From positions 1-64,000 of the forward strand of contig CAMDRI010000005.1 of NCBI GenBank assembly GCA_945906725.1: a stretch of 64,000 bases of DNA, in the 5' to 3' direction. How positions within the stretch are numbered: position 1 is the first letter of the stretch; each line of letters opens with the position of its first letter. This stretch comes from Candidatus Kuenenia stuttgartensis (GTDB taxonomy: Bacteria > Planctomycetota > Planctomycetia > Planctomycetales > Planctomycetaceae). Below are positions 43,130 to 53,753 of this stretch, piece by piece. Both the position numbers and the translations under genes were made by a program. The notes beneath the pieces are model-generated. The model was not told the origin of the DNA and did not search any database. It saw nothing but the letters and a program-made list of their open reading frames with translations.

Positions 43130-44179
43130 TCAACCCGGCGAGCGTCTCAGGAGCGGTGGCCGCATCGTCGCCAGCCCGATTCCGCCGGCCAACATGGCCA
43201 GACTGATCCATTGAGCGATCGTCAACGATGTCCCGAATTGTCCCATTTCGTCGCCGCGAAGACGCTCAATGAAAAATCTCGTCACGGGATACGTCAGTAG
43301 AGCCAGCGTGACCACGGAACCGTCGCGGGCTCGGATCGGGTAATAGGCCAAAGTCAGCAGGCACAGCAGCATGCCGTCGATGACGCTGTAAAGCTGAGTC
43401 GGATGAATCGGCAAGCTCGCGGCCGCATCGTCCGGCAAGAACCCCCGCTGCAACTGAGCCTTGAAGGGAACGCTGTCCACCGGGAATTCAACTCCCCACG
43501 GCAATTCGCACCGATCGCCGAAGCAGCAGCCGTACAAGAAACAACCGAGCCGTCCAAACGCGATCCCCAGAAATATCGACGGCACGATCAGGTCGCCCAG
43601 CTTCCACGCCTCCAGATTTCGTGAGCGGCAGAACCACCAATACACGACCGCTCCGGCGGTCAAGCCTCCGTACAACACCAAGCCGCCGTCCGGCAGATTG
43701 ATCGCGGCCTTCAAATAGTCGGCGGCGGTTTGACAGTTGGCAAAGACTCGATCGCCATGCTGGATTAAATAAAACAGCCGCGCGCCACCGACTCCGGAGA
43801 TCAGAAACAAAAACGTCAGATCCCAAATCGTCTCTGGTGGAAATCCAACCTTGGTCGCTCGACGCGCGGCCAGCAGAGTCGCGGAGACGAAGCCCAGGCA
43901 CATCATCAGACCGTAACCAAAAATCGGAATTCCCGGATTCGGACCGAACCGCGCCGCAATGGTCGGAGCGAGCACGATCGCTGCGCCGAAGACTCCAAAG
44001 GTCACAAGATCGCCTGTCAGCGGAGGTCCAACTCCGGCGCGACGTGCTCGAAACCAGAAGAACAATCCCACCGCCAGCCACACGCCGAGCAGCAACCCGA
44101 AGCCGAACACCGGCAGCTTGCCGAGCGGACCCAGGTCGAGGTATCCATCGAGCGGAATGCGGAACAAAATCGGCCGCAT
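43130..44179 (-). CDS. lgt: Prolipoprotein diacylglyceryl transferase
   Basis: A 349-residue integral membrane enzyme that transfers diacylglycerol to the lipobox Cys of prolipoproteins. It has about seven hydrophobic segments. The Lgt signature region is GRLGCFLYGCCFGDRCELPWGVEFP (conserved GRLGCF and CELPWG parts), and a downstream HPTQLYS motif is typical. ATG 44179 has GGAAG upstream. In-frame ATGs at 44194 and 44203 are alternatives. Confidence 0.9.
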   Translation of the reverse strand: MRPILFRIPLDGYLDLGPLGKLPVFGFGLLLGVWLAVGLFFWFRARRAGVGPPLTGDLVTFGVFGAAIVLAPTIAARFGPNPGIPIFGYGLMMCLGFVSATLLAARRATKVGFPPETIWDLTFLFLISGVGGARLFYLIQHGDRVFANCQTAADYLKAAINLPDGGLVLYGGLTAGAVVYWWFCRSRNLEAWKLGDLIVPSIFLGIAFGRLGCFLYGCCFGDRCELPWGVEFPVDSVPFKAQLQRGFLPDDAAASLPIHPTQLYSVIDGMLLCLLTLAYYPIRARDGSVVTLALLTYPVTRFFIERLRGDEMGQFGTSLTIAQWISLAMLAGGIGLATMRPPLLRRSPG

Positions 44180-44198
44180 GACACTTCCATTCATTCGC

Positions 44199-44221
44199 CC
44201 CACCGACCTTGCCCCGGTGGG
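44199..44221. repeat. CACCG..CGGTG hairpin between panC and lgt
   Basis: CCCACCGACCTTGCCCCGGTGGG folds as an 8-base-pair hairpin in the short gap between panC and lgt. Related hairpins at 19257 and 46690 suggest a repeat family. Confidence 0.45.
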
Positions 44222-44233
44222 GTGAAATTGAAC

Positions 44234-45076
44234 TCAAGGAATCAACAGGTTATCGATCAACCGAGTCGGTCCCACGCGAGCCGCCACCAGCGCGACCATG
44301 CGCGGTTGCGGATCGCTCAACTCGACCAAAGAGTCGGGATCGGCGATCGTCGCGTAATCGACAAAGACGCCGGGAGTCTGTTCCATTTCCGCCCGCATGA
44401 CCAGACGAATTACCTCGAGGTTAGTCTCACCTGCCTGCACCTTATCGCGAGCCAAACACAACGCTCGGTGCAGCGACAGCCCCGACGCTCGTTCGGTGGG
44501 GCTGAGGTAAACATTGCGACTGCTCAGAGCCAATCCGTCAGGATCACGTACCGTCGGACAAGTGACGATCTCAGTCGGCATGTCCAGATCGCGGCACATG
44601 CGGCGGATGATCGCTTGCTGCTGAAAATCCTTCTGTCCGAAGTACGCCTTGTCCGGCTGAGTCAGATTCAGCAGCTTCGCCACGACGGTCGTCACGCCGC
44701 GAAAATGAGTCGGCCGGATCACTCCCTCCCAATTCGCCGTCAGCCCGTCGACAGCGACGAACGTCGCGAACTCGGCGGGGTACATCGCACGGATGTCGGG
44801 ATGAAACAGCAGATCGACTCCTGCCTCGCGGCACTTGTCACAGTCCACCTCGAATGGACGAGGATATTTCTGCAGGTCTTCCTGCGGCCCGAACTGCTTC
44901 GGATTCACAAACAGCGTCGCAATGACGAAGTCGCATTCCGTACGAGCCTGCTGCATCAAACTGACGTGTCCGGCGTGCAGCGCGCCCATCGTCGGCACGC
45001 AGCCGATGAGCTGGCCGGCATGTCTGGCTGCGGCGACGCGGCGACGCAACCCGGCGATATCGGCGGTGATCAACAT
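44234..45076 (-). CDS. panC: Pantothenate synthetase
   Basis: A 280-residue ATP-dependent ligase that joins pantoate and beta-alanine. The HIGH motif is in PTMGALHAGHVSLM and the KMSKS-equivalent in LALSSRNVYLS. Further signatures are FVNPKQFGPQEDLQKYPR and FGQKDFQQ. ATG 45076 gives the usual length. The frame to 45202 is longer than the family. Confidence 0.94.
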   Translation of the reverse strand: MLITADIAGLRRRVAAARHAGQLIGCVPTMGALHAGHVSLMQQARTECDFVIATLFVNPKQFGPQEDLQKYPRPFEVDCDKCREAGVDLLFHPDIRAMYPAEFATFVAVDGLTANWEGVIRPTHFRGVTTVVAKLLNLTQPDKAYFGQKDFQQQAIIRRMCRDLDMPTEIVTCPTVRDPDGLALSSRNVYLSPTERASGLSLHRALCLARDKVQAGETNLEVIRLVMRAEMEQTPGVFVDYATIADPDSLVELSDPQPRMVALVAARVGPTRLIDNLLIP

Positions 45077-45234
45077 CGATCGCGGCAAAGAATCAGGGGA
45101 CACTCCGGGGAACTCCTCAGGGTGGAAATTCAAGTGTTCGGTGGGCTGGATTCTATTGACGTTGCAAACCGCGGAAAGTCCCGCGACTCTGGTGTCTGGC
45201 AACGAATCAGTCGCTGCGTGGAGAGTTGTGCGAA

Positions 45235-46671
45235 ATGAACATCAACCGATCACGATTCGCCAACCTCTCGCGAACGGCGACAGTTCGTCGACTTTTGGCG
45301 ATGGTTCTGGTGGTCTTGGCATTTCTCTCCTGGCCGGATTCCGTGTCGGCTCAAACGTTCGCCAAGTCGAGCGGCAAAGAAAAGGGCAAGAAGGTGGACT
45401 CCGCTCTGCCAAACGGGCCACGAGACTATCGCTCGGCGAATTTTCTGGTGCATACCGACTTGCCCGCCGACGAAGCCAACGACTTGCTCAAGCGTTTGGA
45501 AACCATGCTGGCGTTGATCTCGAAGTATTGGGGCAAGCCCAACAAACAGACCATCGAGATGTTCGTGGTCCGCGATCTGGAAGTTTGGCCTCCAAATGCT
45601 CTGGAGCGGATTGGTCGTGAGTCGATTGAGCAGCGAGCGGGCATCACCATCTCAAGCACTTCGGTGAATCGGCAGACGGGCCAGTTGCTGGCTGCGAAGT
45701 CGCGGGTGTACGCGATTGCCGATCGAGGTGTACCGCAGCATGAGGCGGTCCATGCTTACTGCCATCAATCGTTCGGTCGAGCCGGTCCAACCTGGTACGC
45801 CGAAGGATTGGCTGAGATGGGGCACTGCTGGCGCGAAGGGGAGTCTCGCGTGCATTGCCTGCCCCATGTCGTGAAGTACTTGCGAAGCGTTGAACCGAAA
45901 CCGCTCCGAGCGATCGTCAACGGTCGCGACCAGACTGGCGACTCATGGCAGAACTACGCTTGGCGCTGGGCGCTCTGCCATCTGCTGGCGAACAATCCGA
46001 ACTACTTTGATCGCTTCCGTCCGTTGGGATTGGGAATCTTGGCGGATCAACCCGACGCCACGTTCGAGCGCGTCTACGGTTCAATGTCGCAGGAGATCGC
46101 GTTCGAGTATCTGTTCTTTTTGCAACACTTCGACTTGGGCTACGAGGTCACGCTGACCGCCTGGGACTGGAAGACGAAATTCCGCTCCGCGACCGCGACA
46201 TTGCCCGTCACCTGCGTCGTCGAGGCCAAACGCGGGTGGCAAGCGTCGCGGTTACAGGTTAAAGCGGGCGACGAGATCGAAGTCTCCGCCGAGGGAACTT
46301 GGAGCCTGTCGGCTGATGGTCCGGAATTCACCCCGTTCGGTATTGAGTTGCCGGTTGCTAAACCAGACTCCGAGAAGCCTGGCAAGGTTCCAAAGTCCGC
46401 GACGCCGAAACGAGCATCCAAAGCGGGCACCGAAGCACTCGAAGAATTGCCGAGTGTCATGCGCTACGAATCACGGTTCAAACCCGGCCAATTGGTCGGA
46501 GTATTACTCAACGATTACGAACTGAGCGAGCCATTCCCGATCCCGGCGGACGGGGCCTTTGTCGCTCCTGGTGATGGACAACTTTTCTTGCGCTGTGAAG
46601 AGGCTTGGAATCGCCTGGCCGACAACAAAGGCAAGGTCAACGTAAAGTTCAAAGTGAAGGCGGACAAATGA
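45235..46671 (+). CDS. Secreted metallopeptidase-like protein (HEAVH) with C-terminal lectin-like domain
   Basis: A 478-residue exported protein. A signal peptide (ATVRRLLAMVLVVLAFLSWPDSVSAQ) precedes a domain with a gluzincin-type motif HEAVHAYCHQ near residue 173, followed by WYAEGLAEMGH about 20 residues later, which supplies a candidate third zinc ligand. This resembles peptidase-MA/DUF1570 proteins. The C-terminal part (VKAGDEIEVSAEGTWSLS to LFLRCEEAWNRLADNKGKV) resembles LecA/PA-IL-type galactose-binding domains. Both domain calls are by motif only. ATG 45235 has GGAGAG ten bases upstream. Confidence 0.75.
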   Translation: MNINRSRFANLSRTATVRRLLAMVLVVLAFLSWPDSVSAQTFAKSSGKEKGKKVDSALPNGPRDYRSANFLVHTDLPADEANDLLKRLETMLALISKYWGKPNKQTIEMFVVRDLEVWPPNALERIGRESIEQRAGITISSTSVNRQTGQLLAAKSRVYAIADRGVPQHEAVHAYCHQSFGRAGPTWYAEGLAEMGHCWREGESRVHCLPHVVKYLRSVEPKPLRAIVNGRDQTGDSWQNYAWRWALCHLLANNPNYFDRFRPLGLGILADQPDATFERVYGSMSQEIAFEYLFFLQHFDLGYEVTLTAWDWKTKFRSATATLPVTCVVEAKRGWQASRLQVKAGDEIEVSAEGTWSLSADGPEFTPFGIELPVAKPDSEKPGKVPKSATPKRASKAGTEALEELPSVMRYESRFKPGQLVGVLLNDYELSEPFPIPADGAFVAPGDGQLFLRCEEAWNRLADNKGKVNVKFKVKADK

Positions 46672-46689
46672 GACCTCAATCCGTGACGC

Positions 46690-46710
46690 CACCGACCCGG
46701 CATCGGTGGT
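46690..46710. repeat. CACCG..CGGTG hairpin downstream of the metallopeptidase-like gene
   Basis: CCACCGACCCGGCATCGGTGG forms a compact hairpin about 20 bases after the stop codon. It may act as a transcription terminator. The rest of 46711-47017 contains another GCGGCGG/CCGCCGC hairpin near 46797 and partial inverted repeats TGATTCT/AGAATCA, but no gene I can support. Confidence 0.5.
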
Positions 46711-47017
46711 TCAACGACTTCTGCACGACTGACTGGTTTCCATAGAGTGAAGTACAAGTCGATAGTTACCAAGAATTGAGTCGACTGCGCGCGGCGGAAA
46801 ATCCCCCGCCGCCAACCCCTATGCCTGCGGGCTGATTCTCAGAAATCTGTCCCGTGTCAAACCATCTATCCCATTCTTAACCCAGCGCAGTTAAACCTTG
46901 GGCAGGATCAGTGCCGGAAATCTGAAAATCAGAATCAAACTCCGTAACTTGGGTTAGTTAGCCGCGAGCAATCACCTCGTGAACAATCGATTCACGAACC
47001 ACTCAGAAAGCCTCCTC

Positions 47018-48223
47018 ATGCAACCCCTGTTGTTCCTCCGCCTGTGGATCATGGTCTTCCTGCACTACTTCGTCTGGAGCGCGTGGTACGTCACAATGGG
47101 GACGTACCTCGACAAGACCCTGCACTTTGAGGGTGGACAGATCGGACTGGCTTATGGCTCGACCGCCGTCGGCGCTCTGGTGTCGCCGTTCATCGTCGGA
47201 GTCTTGGCCGACCGCTTTTTCGCGACGCAACGGATTCTGGCGTTTCTGCATCTGGCCGGAGCGGCTTTGCTGTACCTCGTATCGACGCTGGACAGCTTCG
47301 GGCAATTCTATCCCGCGCTGTTGGCCTACACAGTGACGTACATGGCGGGACACGGACTGACCAACGCACTCACACTGCATCACTCGAAGAACCCGGCTAA
47401 GGAGTTTCCGCTGGTGATGGTCATGGCGAGCGTCGGCTGGATCGCGGCGGGACTCGTAGTCAGTTGGTTGAAGCTCGAAAACTCGGCCAGCATGTTTCAT
47501 CTCGCGGCTGGAGCAGCATTGGTGATGGGGCTGTACTCGCTGACGCTGCCACATACTCCGCCCAAGGGAGCAAACACCCCGGTGTCGCTCGGCGCGCTGC
47601 TGGGTTTCGACGCGCTGAAGCTGATGCGCGATCGGTCGTTCGCAACCTTCATGGTCTGCTCGTTTCTGATCTGCGTGCCGCTGAGCTTCTATTTCAGTTG
47701 GATGAACGTGTTCATGACCGAACTCAAAATCGAGAACTCCGCCGCGAAGATGACGCTCGGCCAGGTTTCAGACGTCGTGTTCCTCGTGCTGCTGCCGTTT
47801 CTGCTGCCACGGCTCGGAGTGAAGGGTGTCCTACTGGTGGGCATCGCGGCCTGGGCGGTACGTTTCGGACTCTTCTCGGCCTTCGCCAGCAACAGCGACG
47901 CGTTGTGGATGTTGTTCGTCGGCATCTGCGTGCATGGGATGTGCTACGACTTCATCTTTGTGATGGGCCGGATGTACGTCGACAAGCACGCCGGCCAAGA
48001 CATCCGCGCCGCCGCTCAGGGGCTGCACGGAGTGGTCACGCTCGGCGCGGGCATGTTCATCGGCTCGTGGCTCTCCGGCGTCGTCGGCGAGTACTACAAA
48101 TCGGGCGAGACGCACCGGTGGCAGGAAATCTGGATGATCCCCGCCGCCATGTCCGCCGTGCTGATCGTGGTCTTCGCGCTGCTGTTCAACGAGCGACGAG
48201 AATCTTCTCCGCCGACATCGTGA
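47018..48223 (+). CDS. MFS transporter, nucleoside:H+ symporter (NupG)-like
   Basis: A 401-residue 12-helix permease. The opening MQPLLFLRLWIMVFLHYFVW and the motifs VLADRFFATQR and GMCYDFIFVMGRMYVDKHAG resemble NupG/XapB-type transporters common in planctomycetes, which usually import nucleosides or related sugars. Substrate is not certain. ATG 47018 is chosen over GTG 46979 because it starts at the first helix. It converges on the DUF1501 gene with only ten bases between. Confidence 0.82.
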   Translation: MQPLLFLRLWIMVFLHYFVWSAWYVTMGTYLDKTLHFEGGQIGLAYGSTAVGALVSPFIVGVLADRFFATQRILAFLHLAGAALLYLVSTLDSFGQFYPALLAYTVTYMAGHGLTNALTLHHSKNPAKEFPLVMVMASVGWIAAGLVVSWLKLENSASMFHLAAGAALVMGLYSLTLPHTPPKGANTPVSLGALLGFDALKLMRDRSFATFMVCSFLICVPLSFYFSWMNVFMTELKIENSAAKMTLGQVSDVVFLVLLPFLLPRLGVKGVLLVGIAAWAVRFGLFSAFASNSDALWMLFVGICVHGMCYDFIFVMGRMYVDKHAGQDIRAAAQGLHGVVTLGAGMFIGSWLSGVVGEYYKSGETHRWQEIWMIPAAMSAVLIVVFALLFNERRESSPPTS

Positions 48224-48233
48224 GCGTCTCTGC

Positions 48234-49646
48234 TCAGGCCAGGATCTGCGAGATCACCTCGCCATCCACGTCGGTCAGGCGATAGTCGCGACCGGCGTGG
48301 CGGTACGTCAGGCGTTCGTGGTCCAGGCCGAGCAGGTGCAGGATCGTGGCGTGGAAGTCGGGCATCGTGACTTTGTTCTCGGCGACGTAGTAGCCGTACT
48401 CGTCCGTCTGACCGTAGGCCATGCCGCCTCGGACTCCGCCGCCAGCGAGCCAGACGCTGAAGGCATGCGGGTGATGATCACGACCGTCGGTCCCCTGAGC
48501 GGCCGGAGTGCGACCAAACTCGGTGCCGAAGATGACCAGCGTGTCGTCGAGCATTCCGCGCGACTTCAGATCGGTCAAAAACGCGGCGATCGGCTGATCG
48601 ACTTTCTTGGCGTTGGTCGTGTGATTGTTCCGCAGGCCGCCGTGCGCGTCCCAGTAATTTCGTGGGTAGCTGAAGTTGACCTGCACGAATCGGACACCCG
48701 CTTCGAGCAACCGCCGGGCCTGCAAACATTGCCGTGCGTACTCGTCGGTCGGTTCGGTGCCGACTCCGTACAGAGCCTGCGTCGCGGCGGATTCGCGGCT
48801 CAGGTCCATCACCTGCGGAGCTTGAGCCTGCATCCGATAGCTCATCTCGAATGCCGCGATGCGAGCCTCAAGCTGCGGCGCGGCGCCGACTCGTTCGAGA
48901 TGCGTTCTATTGCGGCGGGCCAGCAGGTCGAGTTGCAGTCGTTGCAGCGCCGGGTCGTCGCCTGGAGTGAGGTTCGACAACTTGGCATCTTTGTAGTTCG
49001 TGCTGCCGTCGCCGATGCGGGTTCCCTGAAAACTGGCGGGCAAAAACGCCGAGCCGTAATTCTGTGCCCCACCGTGATACAGCGACGGGCTGAGGCTGAT
49101 GAACCCCGGCAGGTTCTGGTTCTCGGTGCCGAGTCCGTAGAGCGTCCACGCGCCGAGGCTCGGCCGAGCGAAGACGCCGCTCCCGGTGTTGATGTTAAGC
49201 AACGCCGGGCCATGCGAAACCTGATCGCCGCCGTTCATCGAACGGATGACGCAGATGTCGTCGATGCACGATCCGATCTGCGGAAACAGATCGCTGACTT
49301 CGATCCCGCTCTCGCCGTACTTCTGAAACTGCCACGGCGACGCCAACAGGTTGCCGGTCGGAGCGAATTCGAACTTCGGCTTCGCAAACGGCAGCGGCCG
49401 GCCGTTGTGCTCAGCGAGTTTCGGCTTGTGGTCGAACGAATCGACGTGCGAAACGCCTCCGTGCATGAACAGGAACACGACCCGCTTCGCCCGGCCCGGC
49501 TGATGAGGCTGTTGCGGGGAAAGCGGGTTGGTCGATGACCCCGCGTCTGCGCAAGTCTCATCCGCGAGCAGGCTCAACAACGCGAGGTTGCCGAATCCAC
49601 AAGCCGATCGTTGCAACCAGTCGCGGCGGGAAAGGGATGTCGTCAT
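48234..49646 (-). CDS. DUF1501 family protein with twin-arginine signal
   Basis: A 470-residue exported DUF1501 protein. The Tat-like signal is TTSLSRRDWLQRSACGFGNLA. Typical segments are VVFLFMHGGVSHVDSFDHKP, ICVIRSMNGGDQVSHGPA and LVIFGTEFGRTPAAQGTDGR followed by DHHPHAFSVWLAGGG. Start ATG 49646 lies seven bases after the stop of the upstream PSCyt1 gene, whose last codons contain the GGAG ribosome-binding site. The two are translationally coupled, the standard planctomycete PSCyt1-DUF1501 pair. Confidence 0.92.
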   Translation of the reverse strand: MTTSLSRRDWLQRSACGFGNLALLSLLADETCADAGSSTNPLSPQQPHQPGRAKRVVFLFMHGGVSHVDSFDHKPKLAEHNGRPLPFAKPKFEFAPTGNLLASPWQFQKYGESGIEVSDLFPQIGSCIDDICVIRSMNGGDQVSHGPALLNINTGSGVFARPSLGAWTLYGLGTENQNLPGFISLSPSLYHGGAQNYGSAFLPASFQGTRIGDGSTNYKDAKLSNLTPGDDPALQRLQLDLLARRNRTHLERVGAAPQLEARIAAFEMSYRMQAQAPQVMDLSRESAATQALYGVGTEPTDEYARQCLQARRLLEAGVRFVQVNFSYPRNYWDAHGGLRNNHTTNAKKVDQPIAAFLTDLKSRGMLDDTLVIFGTEFGRTPAAQGTDGRDHHPHAFSVWLAGGGVRGGMAYGQTDEYGYYVAENKVTMPDFHATILHLLGLDHERLTYRHAGRDYRLTDVDGEVISQILA

Positions 49647-49653
49647 GGCTTTT

Positions 49654-52600
49654 TCACTCCACATACACGAACTCGTTCGAGCACAGCAAAGACTGGCAAT
49701 AGCTCTGCCAGGCGGCGAGGCGGCGGACTTCTTCGGGATGATCTTGAATCGAAGGAGTCTTCAAGTAGGCGGTGAGGAACTCGCTGGCTTGAGATTGTTC
49801 GTCAGCGGACGCAGCCCGGCCTAATGCCAAGCGATGTGCCTGTTCGATGCGTTGCGGGTCCGACAGTGATTTGTCGGCCAAAAGCCGCTCAGCAAAGGCG
49901 CGGGATTGGTCTCGGACGAACGGGCTGTTGAGCAGGAACAACGACTGCGATGCGACCGTCGTTTCGTTGCGTTGCGCGGTGACTCCGTTGGGATCGGCCG
50001 CGTCGAACAGGGCCAGAACATCCGGCAGCATGTTGCGGACGACTGGCAAGTAGATGCTCCGTTTGGCGAACGTCGTGTAGTACGGATCGTCGGCGGCGAC
50101 TCGGTTGGGCAGGATCATCGCGCCGATGTTCTCGGCCTTGCTGACCATAAACTCGCCACTTTCGTTCGAGCCGGGGGCTCGATCGAGCTTACCGCTGACG
50201 GCCAACATGGCATCGCGCAACTCTTCGGCGGAGAGTCGGCGTCGGGGAAGCAGCATGGAGTTTTCTTCATTCCGCATTCGGTACGCTGACGACAGCACCA
50301 TCAGACGGTGCATCGCCTTCATGCTCCAACCGCTTTCGACGAACCGCGAGGCGAGCCAATCGAGCAACTCCGGATGCGATGGCCGTTCACCGCGTGTGCC
50401 GAAGTTGTCGCTCGTCCCCACGAGTCCTCGGCCGAAGTGGTGCTGCCAGATGCGATTGACCATCACGCGCGCCGTCAGCGGATTGGCGGGGCTGGCGATC
50501 CAGCGGGCGAGTTCCAATCGGCCACTCGTCGTCACCGAATCAGCGAGCCGGGCGGCGTCAGCCCCTGGACTTTCATCGGCTGCGTTGTTCGGTCCGAGGG
50601 CTGACGCCACTCGGCTCGCCAGGATTTGGACGAATCCGCGAGGCACGGTCGTTCCCAGCGTGAAGCGATTGCCACGCAGATGAACTCGCAGGTTGCGCGG
50701 GGCCGAATCTTTGGGAGCCATGACCGTGACTGGCTCTTTGCCCTCGCCTTGCGGCACCGGGAATTCCCACCACATCGTCGCGTTGCGAACTTCATTCTGG
50801 AACGGCTCGGTGCTGCGGAAGATGCCGGCCAGAGCGTAGTAATCCGTCGTGCGGATCGCGTCTAACTTGTGATCGTGACAACGGGCACACGCAACGGTCA
50901 GGCCCAGCATCGCCCGTCCGGTCACATCGATTTGATCATCGACGATGTCGAGCCGCGATTGCTCCTTGTCGGTTTCGGCGAGTGCCTTCGGGCCGACCAT
51001 CAGATAACCCGTTGCGATGATCCGCCGCGTGTTCGTCTCGACCGAGTCGGTTGGCGTCAGCAAGTCGCCCGCGAGTTGCTCGATGAGGAATTGGTCGTAC
51101 GGCAGGTCGCGATTGAAGGCGTCGATGACGTAGTTGCGATACCGCCACGCGAACCGCATCACGGCGTTGGCGTCGTTGGCGGTCGACTCGGCGTAGCGCA
51201 CGACATCGAGCCAGTGTCTTGCCCACCGTTCGCCGTAGTGCGGCGAATCGAGCAACCGGTTCACGACCTTTTCGTAGGCTTGCGGCGAATCGTCGCTCAG
51301 GAATGCGGCGACCTCGTCGGGAGTCGGCGGGAGTCCTGTCAGATCGAACGTGACTCGCCGCAGCAGCGTCAGTTTGTCGGCCTGCGGAGCGGGATTGATT
51401 CCCTTCGCTTCCAGTTGCTGGAGCACGAATCGGTCGATTGGCGACTTGATCCAGCTCTCGTTTTTCACGTTCGGCGGAGCGAAATCCTTTATCGGTTGGT
51501 ACGCCCAGAAAGATTTTTCTTCCGCCGTGAAGACCGCGCGCGGTGCAGAGTCTTGCAGCGGCTTGAACAGCAAGCCGAACTTGTCGGCCAGATGACATTC
51601 GACGTTGAGCCGCTGCGAATCGGTCAGCGCCTGGTTGTAGATGAGCACTTCGCCGAGATCGCCTTGAATAGAACCGGCCCAGCTCAGCGTCTTGCCGAGA
51701 TACACGCCGATGTCGGTTCGATGCTGGATGTCAGGCACACCATCACGACCTTCGAGAGGTTCGCCTTTCGGCCGCAGTACCGCCTCGCCATTGACGAACA
51801 TTCGCGTCGTCGTCCGCATGGCGCCGGGTTGCTTGGTGATCGTCAGCAAGATCGGCTTGCCGTAATGCAGCTTGAACGAACCGCTCCCCAGCGAGGCATC
51901 GTGATTCCAACCACCCGCGAAATGGAGCGCGTGATCTTCGCTCCGATTGATCTGCACCAGTGCCGCAAGCGGCTTTCCCGGATCGCTTGGAAACGCCGGA
52001 TTGCCAATTCCCAGCACGCCGTCGTAGGGGGGCTGAGCCTCATGCGGTTGCAGATTCATGACCAGCACGATGGTCAATGCCGCATCGCCGCGAATATCGA
52101 CTGGCCGATCCGGTGACGAAGCCAAGCCGGTGCTCGTCTCGAACCGCACGCTGGGCCGTTTGAAGAGCGTGCTCTCGCGGACGAACTTCGCCGGCAATCC
52201 GACGCCGCCGACGCGCACTCCCTTCGTGGCCGAGACGTCGCGACCGTGGCCGCTCTGATCCGGCCAGACATGCACCGGCTCGCCGTCACCATGCGTGAGT
52301 GAATCGGCACGCAACCAAAGCTGCAACGACTTCGCCAACTCACCGTCATTCGGTGGCGTCGACACGATGGAACTCAACGGCGTTGCGGCTGTCGTTGCCA
52401 CGGCGGTCATCGGTCCCGGCCAAACCGCTCCCGACTTGATCCACTCAGCCAGCGCCGCGATTTGAGTCTCGTTCAACTTCCCATTTGGCGGCATCGCCAG
52501 CCCGTCCTGATGCCGCACCGCCTTCATCAGCCGACTCTCGTCCGGCTTTCCTGCCACGATTGCCGGCCCCGTCTCGCCCCCCTTCAGCAGTGCCTCACGC

Positions 52601-52788
52601 GAATCGAGCCGCAACTTGCCTTTGATCATCGTCCCCGCGTGGCACTTGTGGCATCGCTCGACCAACAGCGGGCGGACTCTCGATTCAAAGAACTTGTCTG
52701 CGTCGGCCGGCTTATCTTGAGCGAGAACGCCTAGCGACCACCCGACGAGCGTCATCAAAACGAGCGCTGCGATTGGCTTCGAAGTCAT
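49654..52788 (-). CDS. PSCyt1/DUF1549/DUF1553 planctomycete cytochrome-type protein with concanavalin-like domain
   Basis: A 1044-residue exported protein. A signal peptide ([24 protein letters not shown]) precedes a cytochrome-c-like PSCyt1 domain with heme motif CHKCH (about residues 46-50). A LamG/concanavalin-type domain follows at about residues 150-400 ([20 protein letters not shown] to [15 protein letters not shown]). DUF1549 starts near [16 protein letters not shown], and DUF1553 occupies the C-terminal third ([21 protein letters not shown] onward). Function is unproven. Roles in polysaccharide breakdown or electron transfer are proposed for the family. It is coupled to the DUF1501 gene downstream. 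Confidence 0.92.
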   Translation of the reverse strand: MTSKPIAALVLMTLVGWSLGVLAQDKPADADKFFESRVRPLLVERCHKCHAGTMIKGKLRLDSREALLKGGETGPAIVAGKPDESRLMKAVRHQDGLAMPPNGKLNETQIAALAEWIKSGAVWPGPMTAVATTAATPLSSIVSTPPNDGELAKSLQLWLRADSLTHGDGEPVHVWPDQSGHGRDVSATKGVRVGGVGLPAKFVRESTLFKRPSVRFETSTGLASSPDRPVDIRGDAALTIVLVMNLQPHEAQPPYDGVLGIGNPAFPSDPGKPLAALVQINRSEDHALHFAGGWNHDASLGSGSFKLHYGKPILLTITKQPGAMRTTTRMFVNGEAVLRPKGEPLEGRDGVPDIQHRTDIGVYLGKTLSWAGSIQGDLGEVLIYNQALTDSQRLNVECHLADKFGLLFKPLQDSAPRAVFTAEEKSFWAYQPIKDFAPPNVKNESWIKSPIDRFVLQQLEAKGINPAPQADKLTLLRRVTFDLTGLPPTPDEVAAFLSDDSPQAYEKVVNRLLDSPHYGERWARHWLDVVRYAESTANDANAVMRFAWRYRNYVIDAFNRDLPYDQFLIEQLAGDLLTPTDSVETNTRRIIATGYLMVGPKALAETDKEQSRLDIVDDQIDVTGRAMLGLTVACARCHDHKLDAIRTTDYYALAGIFRSTEPFQNEVRNATMWWEFPVPQGEGKEPVTVMAPKDSAPRNLRVHLRGNRFTLGTTVPRGFVQILASRVASALGPNNAADESPGADAARLADSVTTSGRLELARWIASPANPLTARVMVNRIWQHHFGRGLVGTSDNFGTRGERPSHPELLDWLASRFVESGWSMKAMHRLMVLSSAYRMRNEENSMLLPRRRLSAEELRDAMLAVSGKLDRAPGSNESGEFMVSKAENIGAMILPNRVAADDPYYTTFAKRSIYLPVVRNMLPDVLALFDAADPNGVTAQRNETTVASQSLFLLNSPFVRDQSRAFAERLLADKSLSDPQRIEQAHRLALGRAASADEQSQASEFLTAYLKTPSIQDHPEEVRRLAAWQSYCQSLLCSNEFVYVE

Positions 52789-52830
52789 CGTCCAAACCCT
52801 TTCGGCTGGCCGCGGTGTTCTGTCGTGAAC

Positions 52831-53592
52831 CTAACCCGGCAGCATAACTCGTCCGCCGCTGACGACCAGCGATTGGCCGGTGATGAAACTGGATTCGTCA
52901 CTGAGCAGGAAGCGAATGGTCGCAGCGATTTCCTCGGGCTTGCCCAGGCGGTGCATCGGCGTATTGTCGATGACGTACTGCTTCGCAGCGCCAGTGATCA
53001 ATTGGCCCATCTCGGTCTCAATCAGGCCGGGGCAGATCGTGTTGATACGGATGTTGTGCTCGGCCCAAGCTTCGGCCAGACAGCGAGCCATCGCGATGAC
53101 TCCAGCCTTTGCCGCCGAGTAGTGGACTTGGTTCTTGCGTTCGCGCAGCGCCGCGATCGACGACAGCAGTACCATCCGCCCGAACTTGCGAGCGATCATC
53201 TCGTCCTTCAGGGCGTAGATGACGTGAAACGTGCCGTCGAGATTCACGTTCATGACTTGTCGCCACGTTTCCCAGGTGACGTTTGCCGCCGGCTCAAGAA
53301 TGCTCAGTCCGGCCGAATGCACCAGCATGTCGATCGGTCCAAACGCCGCGCGAGTTTCCTCAACCATGCGTTGCACGTCCTCGGCCGAGGTCACGTCTGC
53401 CTGCACGGCAATCGCCGAGCCGCCTGAAGCCGCGATCTCATTCACCACCTCGTCGGCTTTGTCTCGGCGAGTGACGAAGTTGACTCCGACCCGCGCCCCT
53501 TCGCTTCCCAGTCGGAGTGCGGTTGCTCGGCCGATGCCCCGCGAACCGCCCGTCACCAAAACAGTCTTTCCAGAGAACTCATTCGTCGGCAT
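52831..53592 (-). CDS. Short-chain dehydrogenase/reductase (FabG-like)
   Basis: A 253-residue classical SDR. The cofactor motif is VTGGSRGIGRATAL, NNAG is replaced by VHSAGLS, and the catalytic residues are Ser in LLSSIAA and Tyr/Lys in YSAAKAG. It reduces a keto group with NAD(P)H, and 3-oxoacyl-ACP or a sugar are possible substrates. ATG 53592 has AAGGAGAG eight bases upstream. It ends 42 bases before the PSCyt1 gene on the same strand and may share its transcript. Confidence 0.88.
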   Translation of the reverse strand: MPTNEFSGKTVLVTGGSRGIGRATALRLGSEGARVGVNFVTRRDKADEVVNEIAASGGSAIAVQADVTSAEDVQRMVEETRAAFGPIDMLVHSAGLSILEPAANVTWETWRQVMNVNLDGTFHVIYALKDEMIARKFGRMVLLSSIAALRERKNQVHYSAAKAGVIAMARCLAEAWAEHNIRINTICPGLIETEMGQLITGAAKQYVIDNTPMHRLGKPEEIAATIRFLLSDESSFITGQSLVVSGGRVMLPG

Positions 53593-53721
53593 GTCGGACT
53601 CTCCTTCGCGTGGATCGATCTCGTTGACGGTTGTCGTCATGCTCGATGCAGTTTCAAAACTAATTGGATAGGCTTTCGCGTCTGAGGGAAAATGGCAAGG
53701 CGGCGGCGAATGTTAATCGGA

Positions 53722-53744
53722 TCAGCCTGGAAAGGCTGACCTGC
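53722..53744. repeat. Single CAGCCT-AGGCTG hairpin (relative of 21141-21221)
   Basis: TCAGCCTGGAAAGGCTGACC followed by TGC matches the hairpin in the ABC transporter gap, but with GCAG instead of GTAG at its head. It lies just before the acyl-CoA dehydrogenase-like start. Confidence 0.6.
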
Positions 53745-53753
53745 GGAATTGGA

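Noticed and set aside
50869-52116. 415-codon open frame on the + strand
   Set aside because: Antisense to the PSCyt1/DUF1549 gene.
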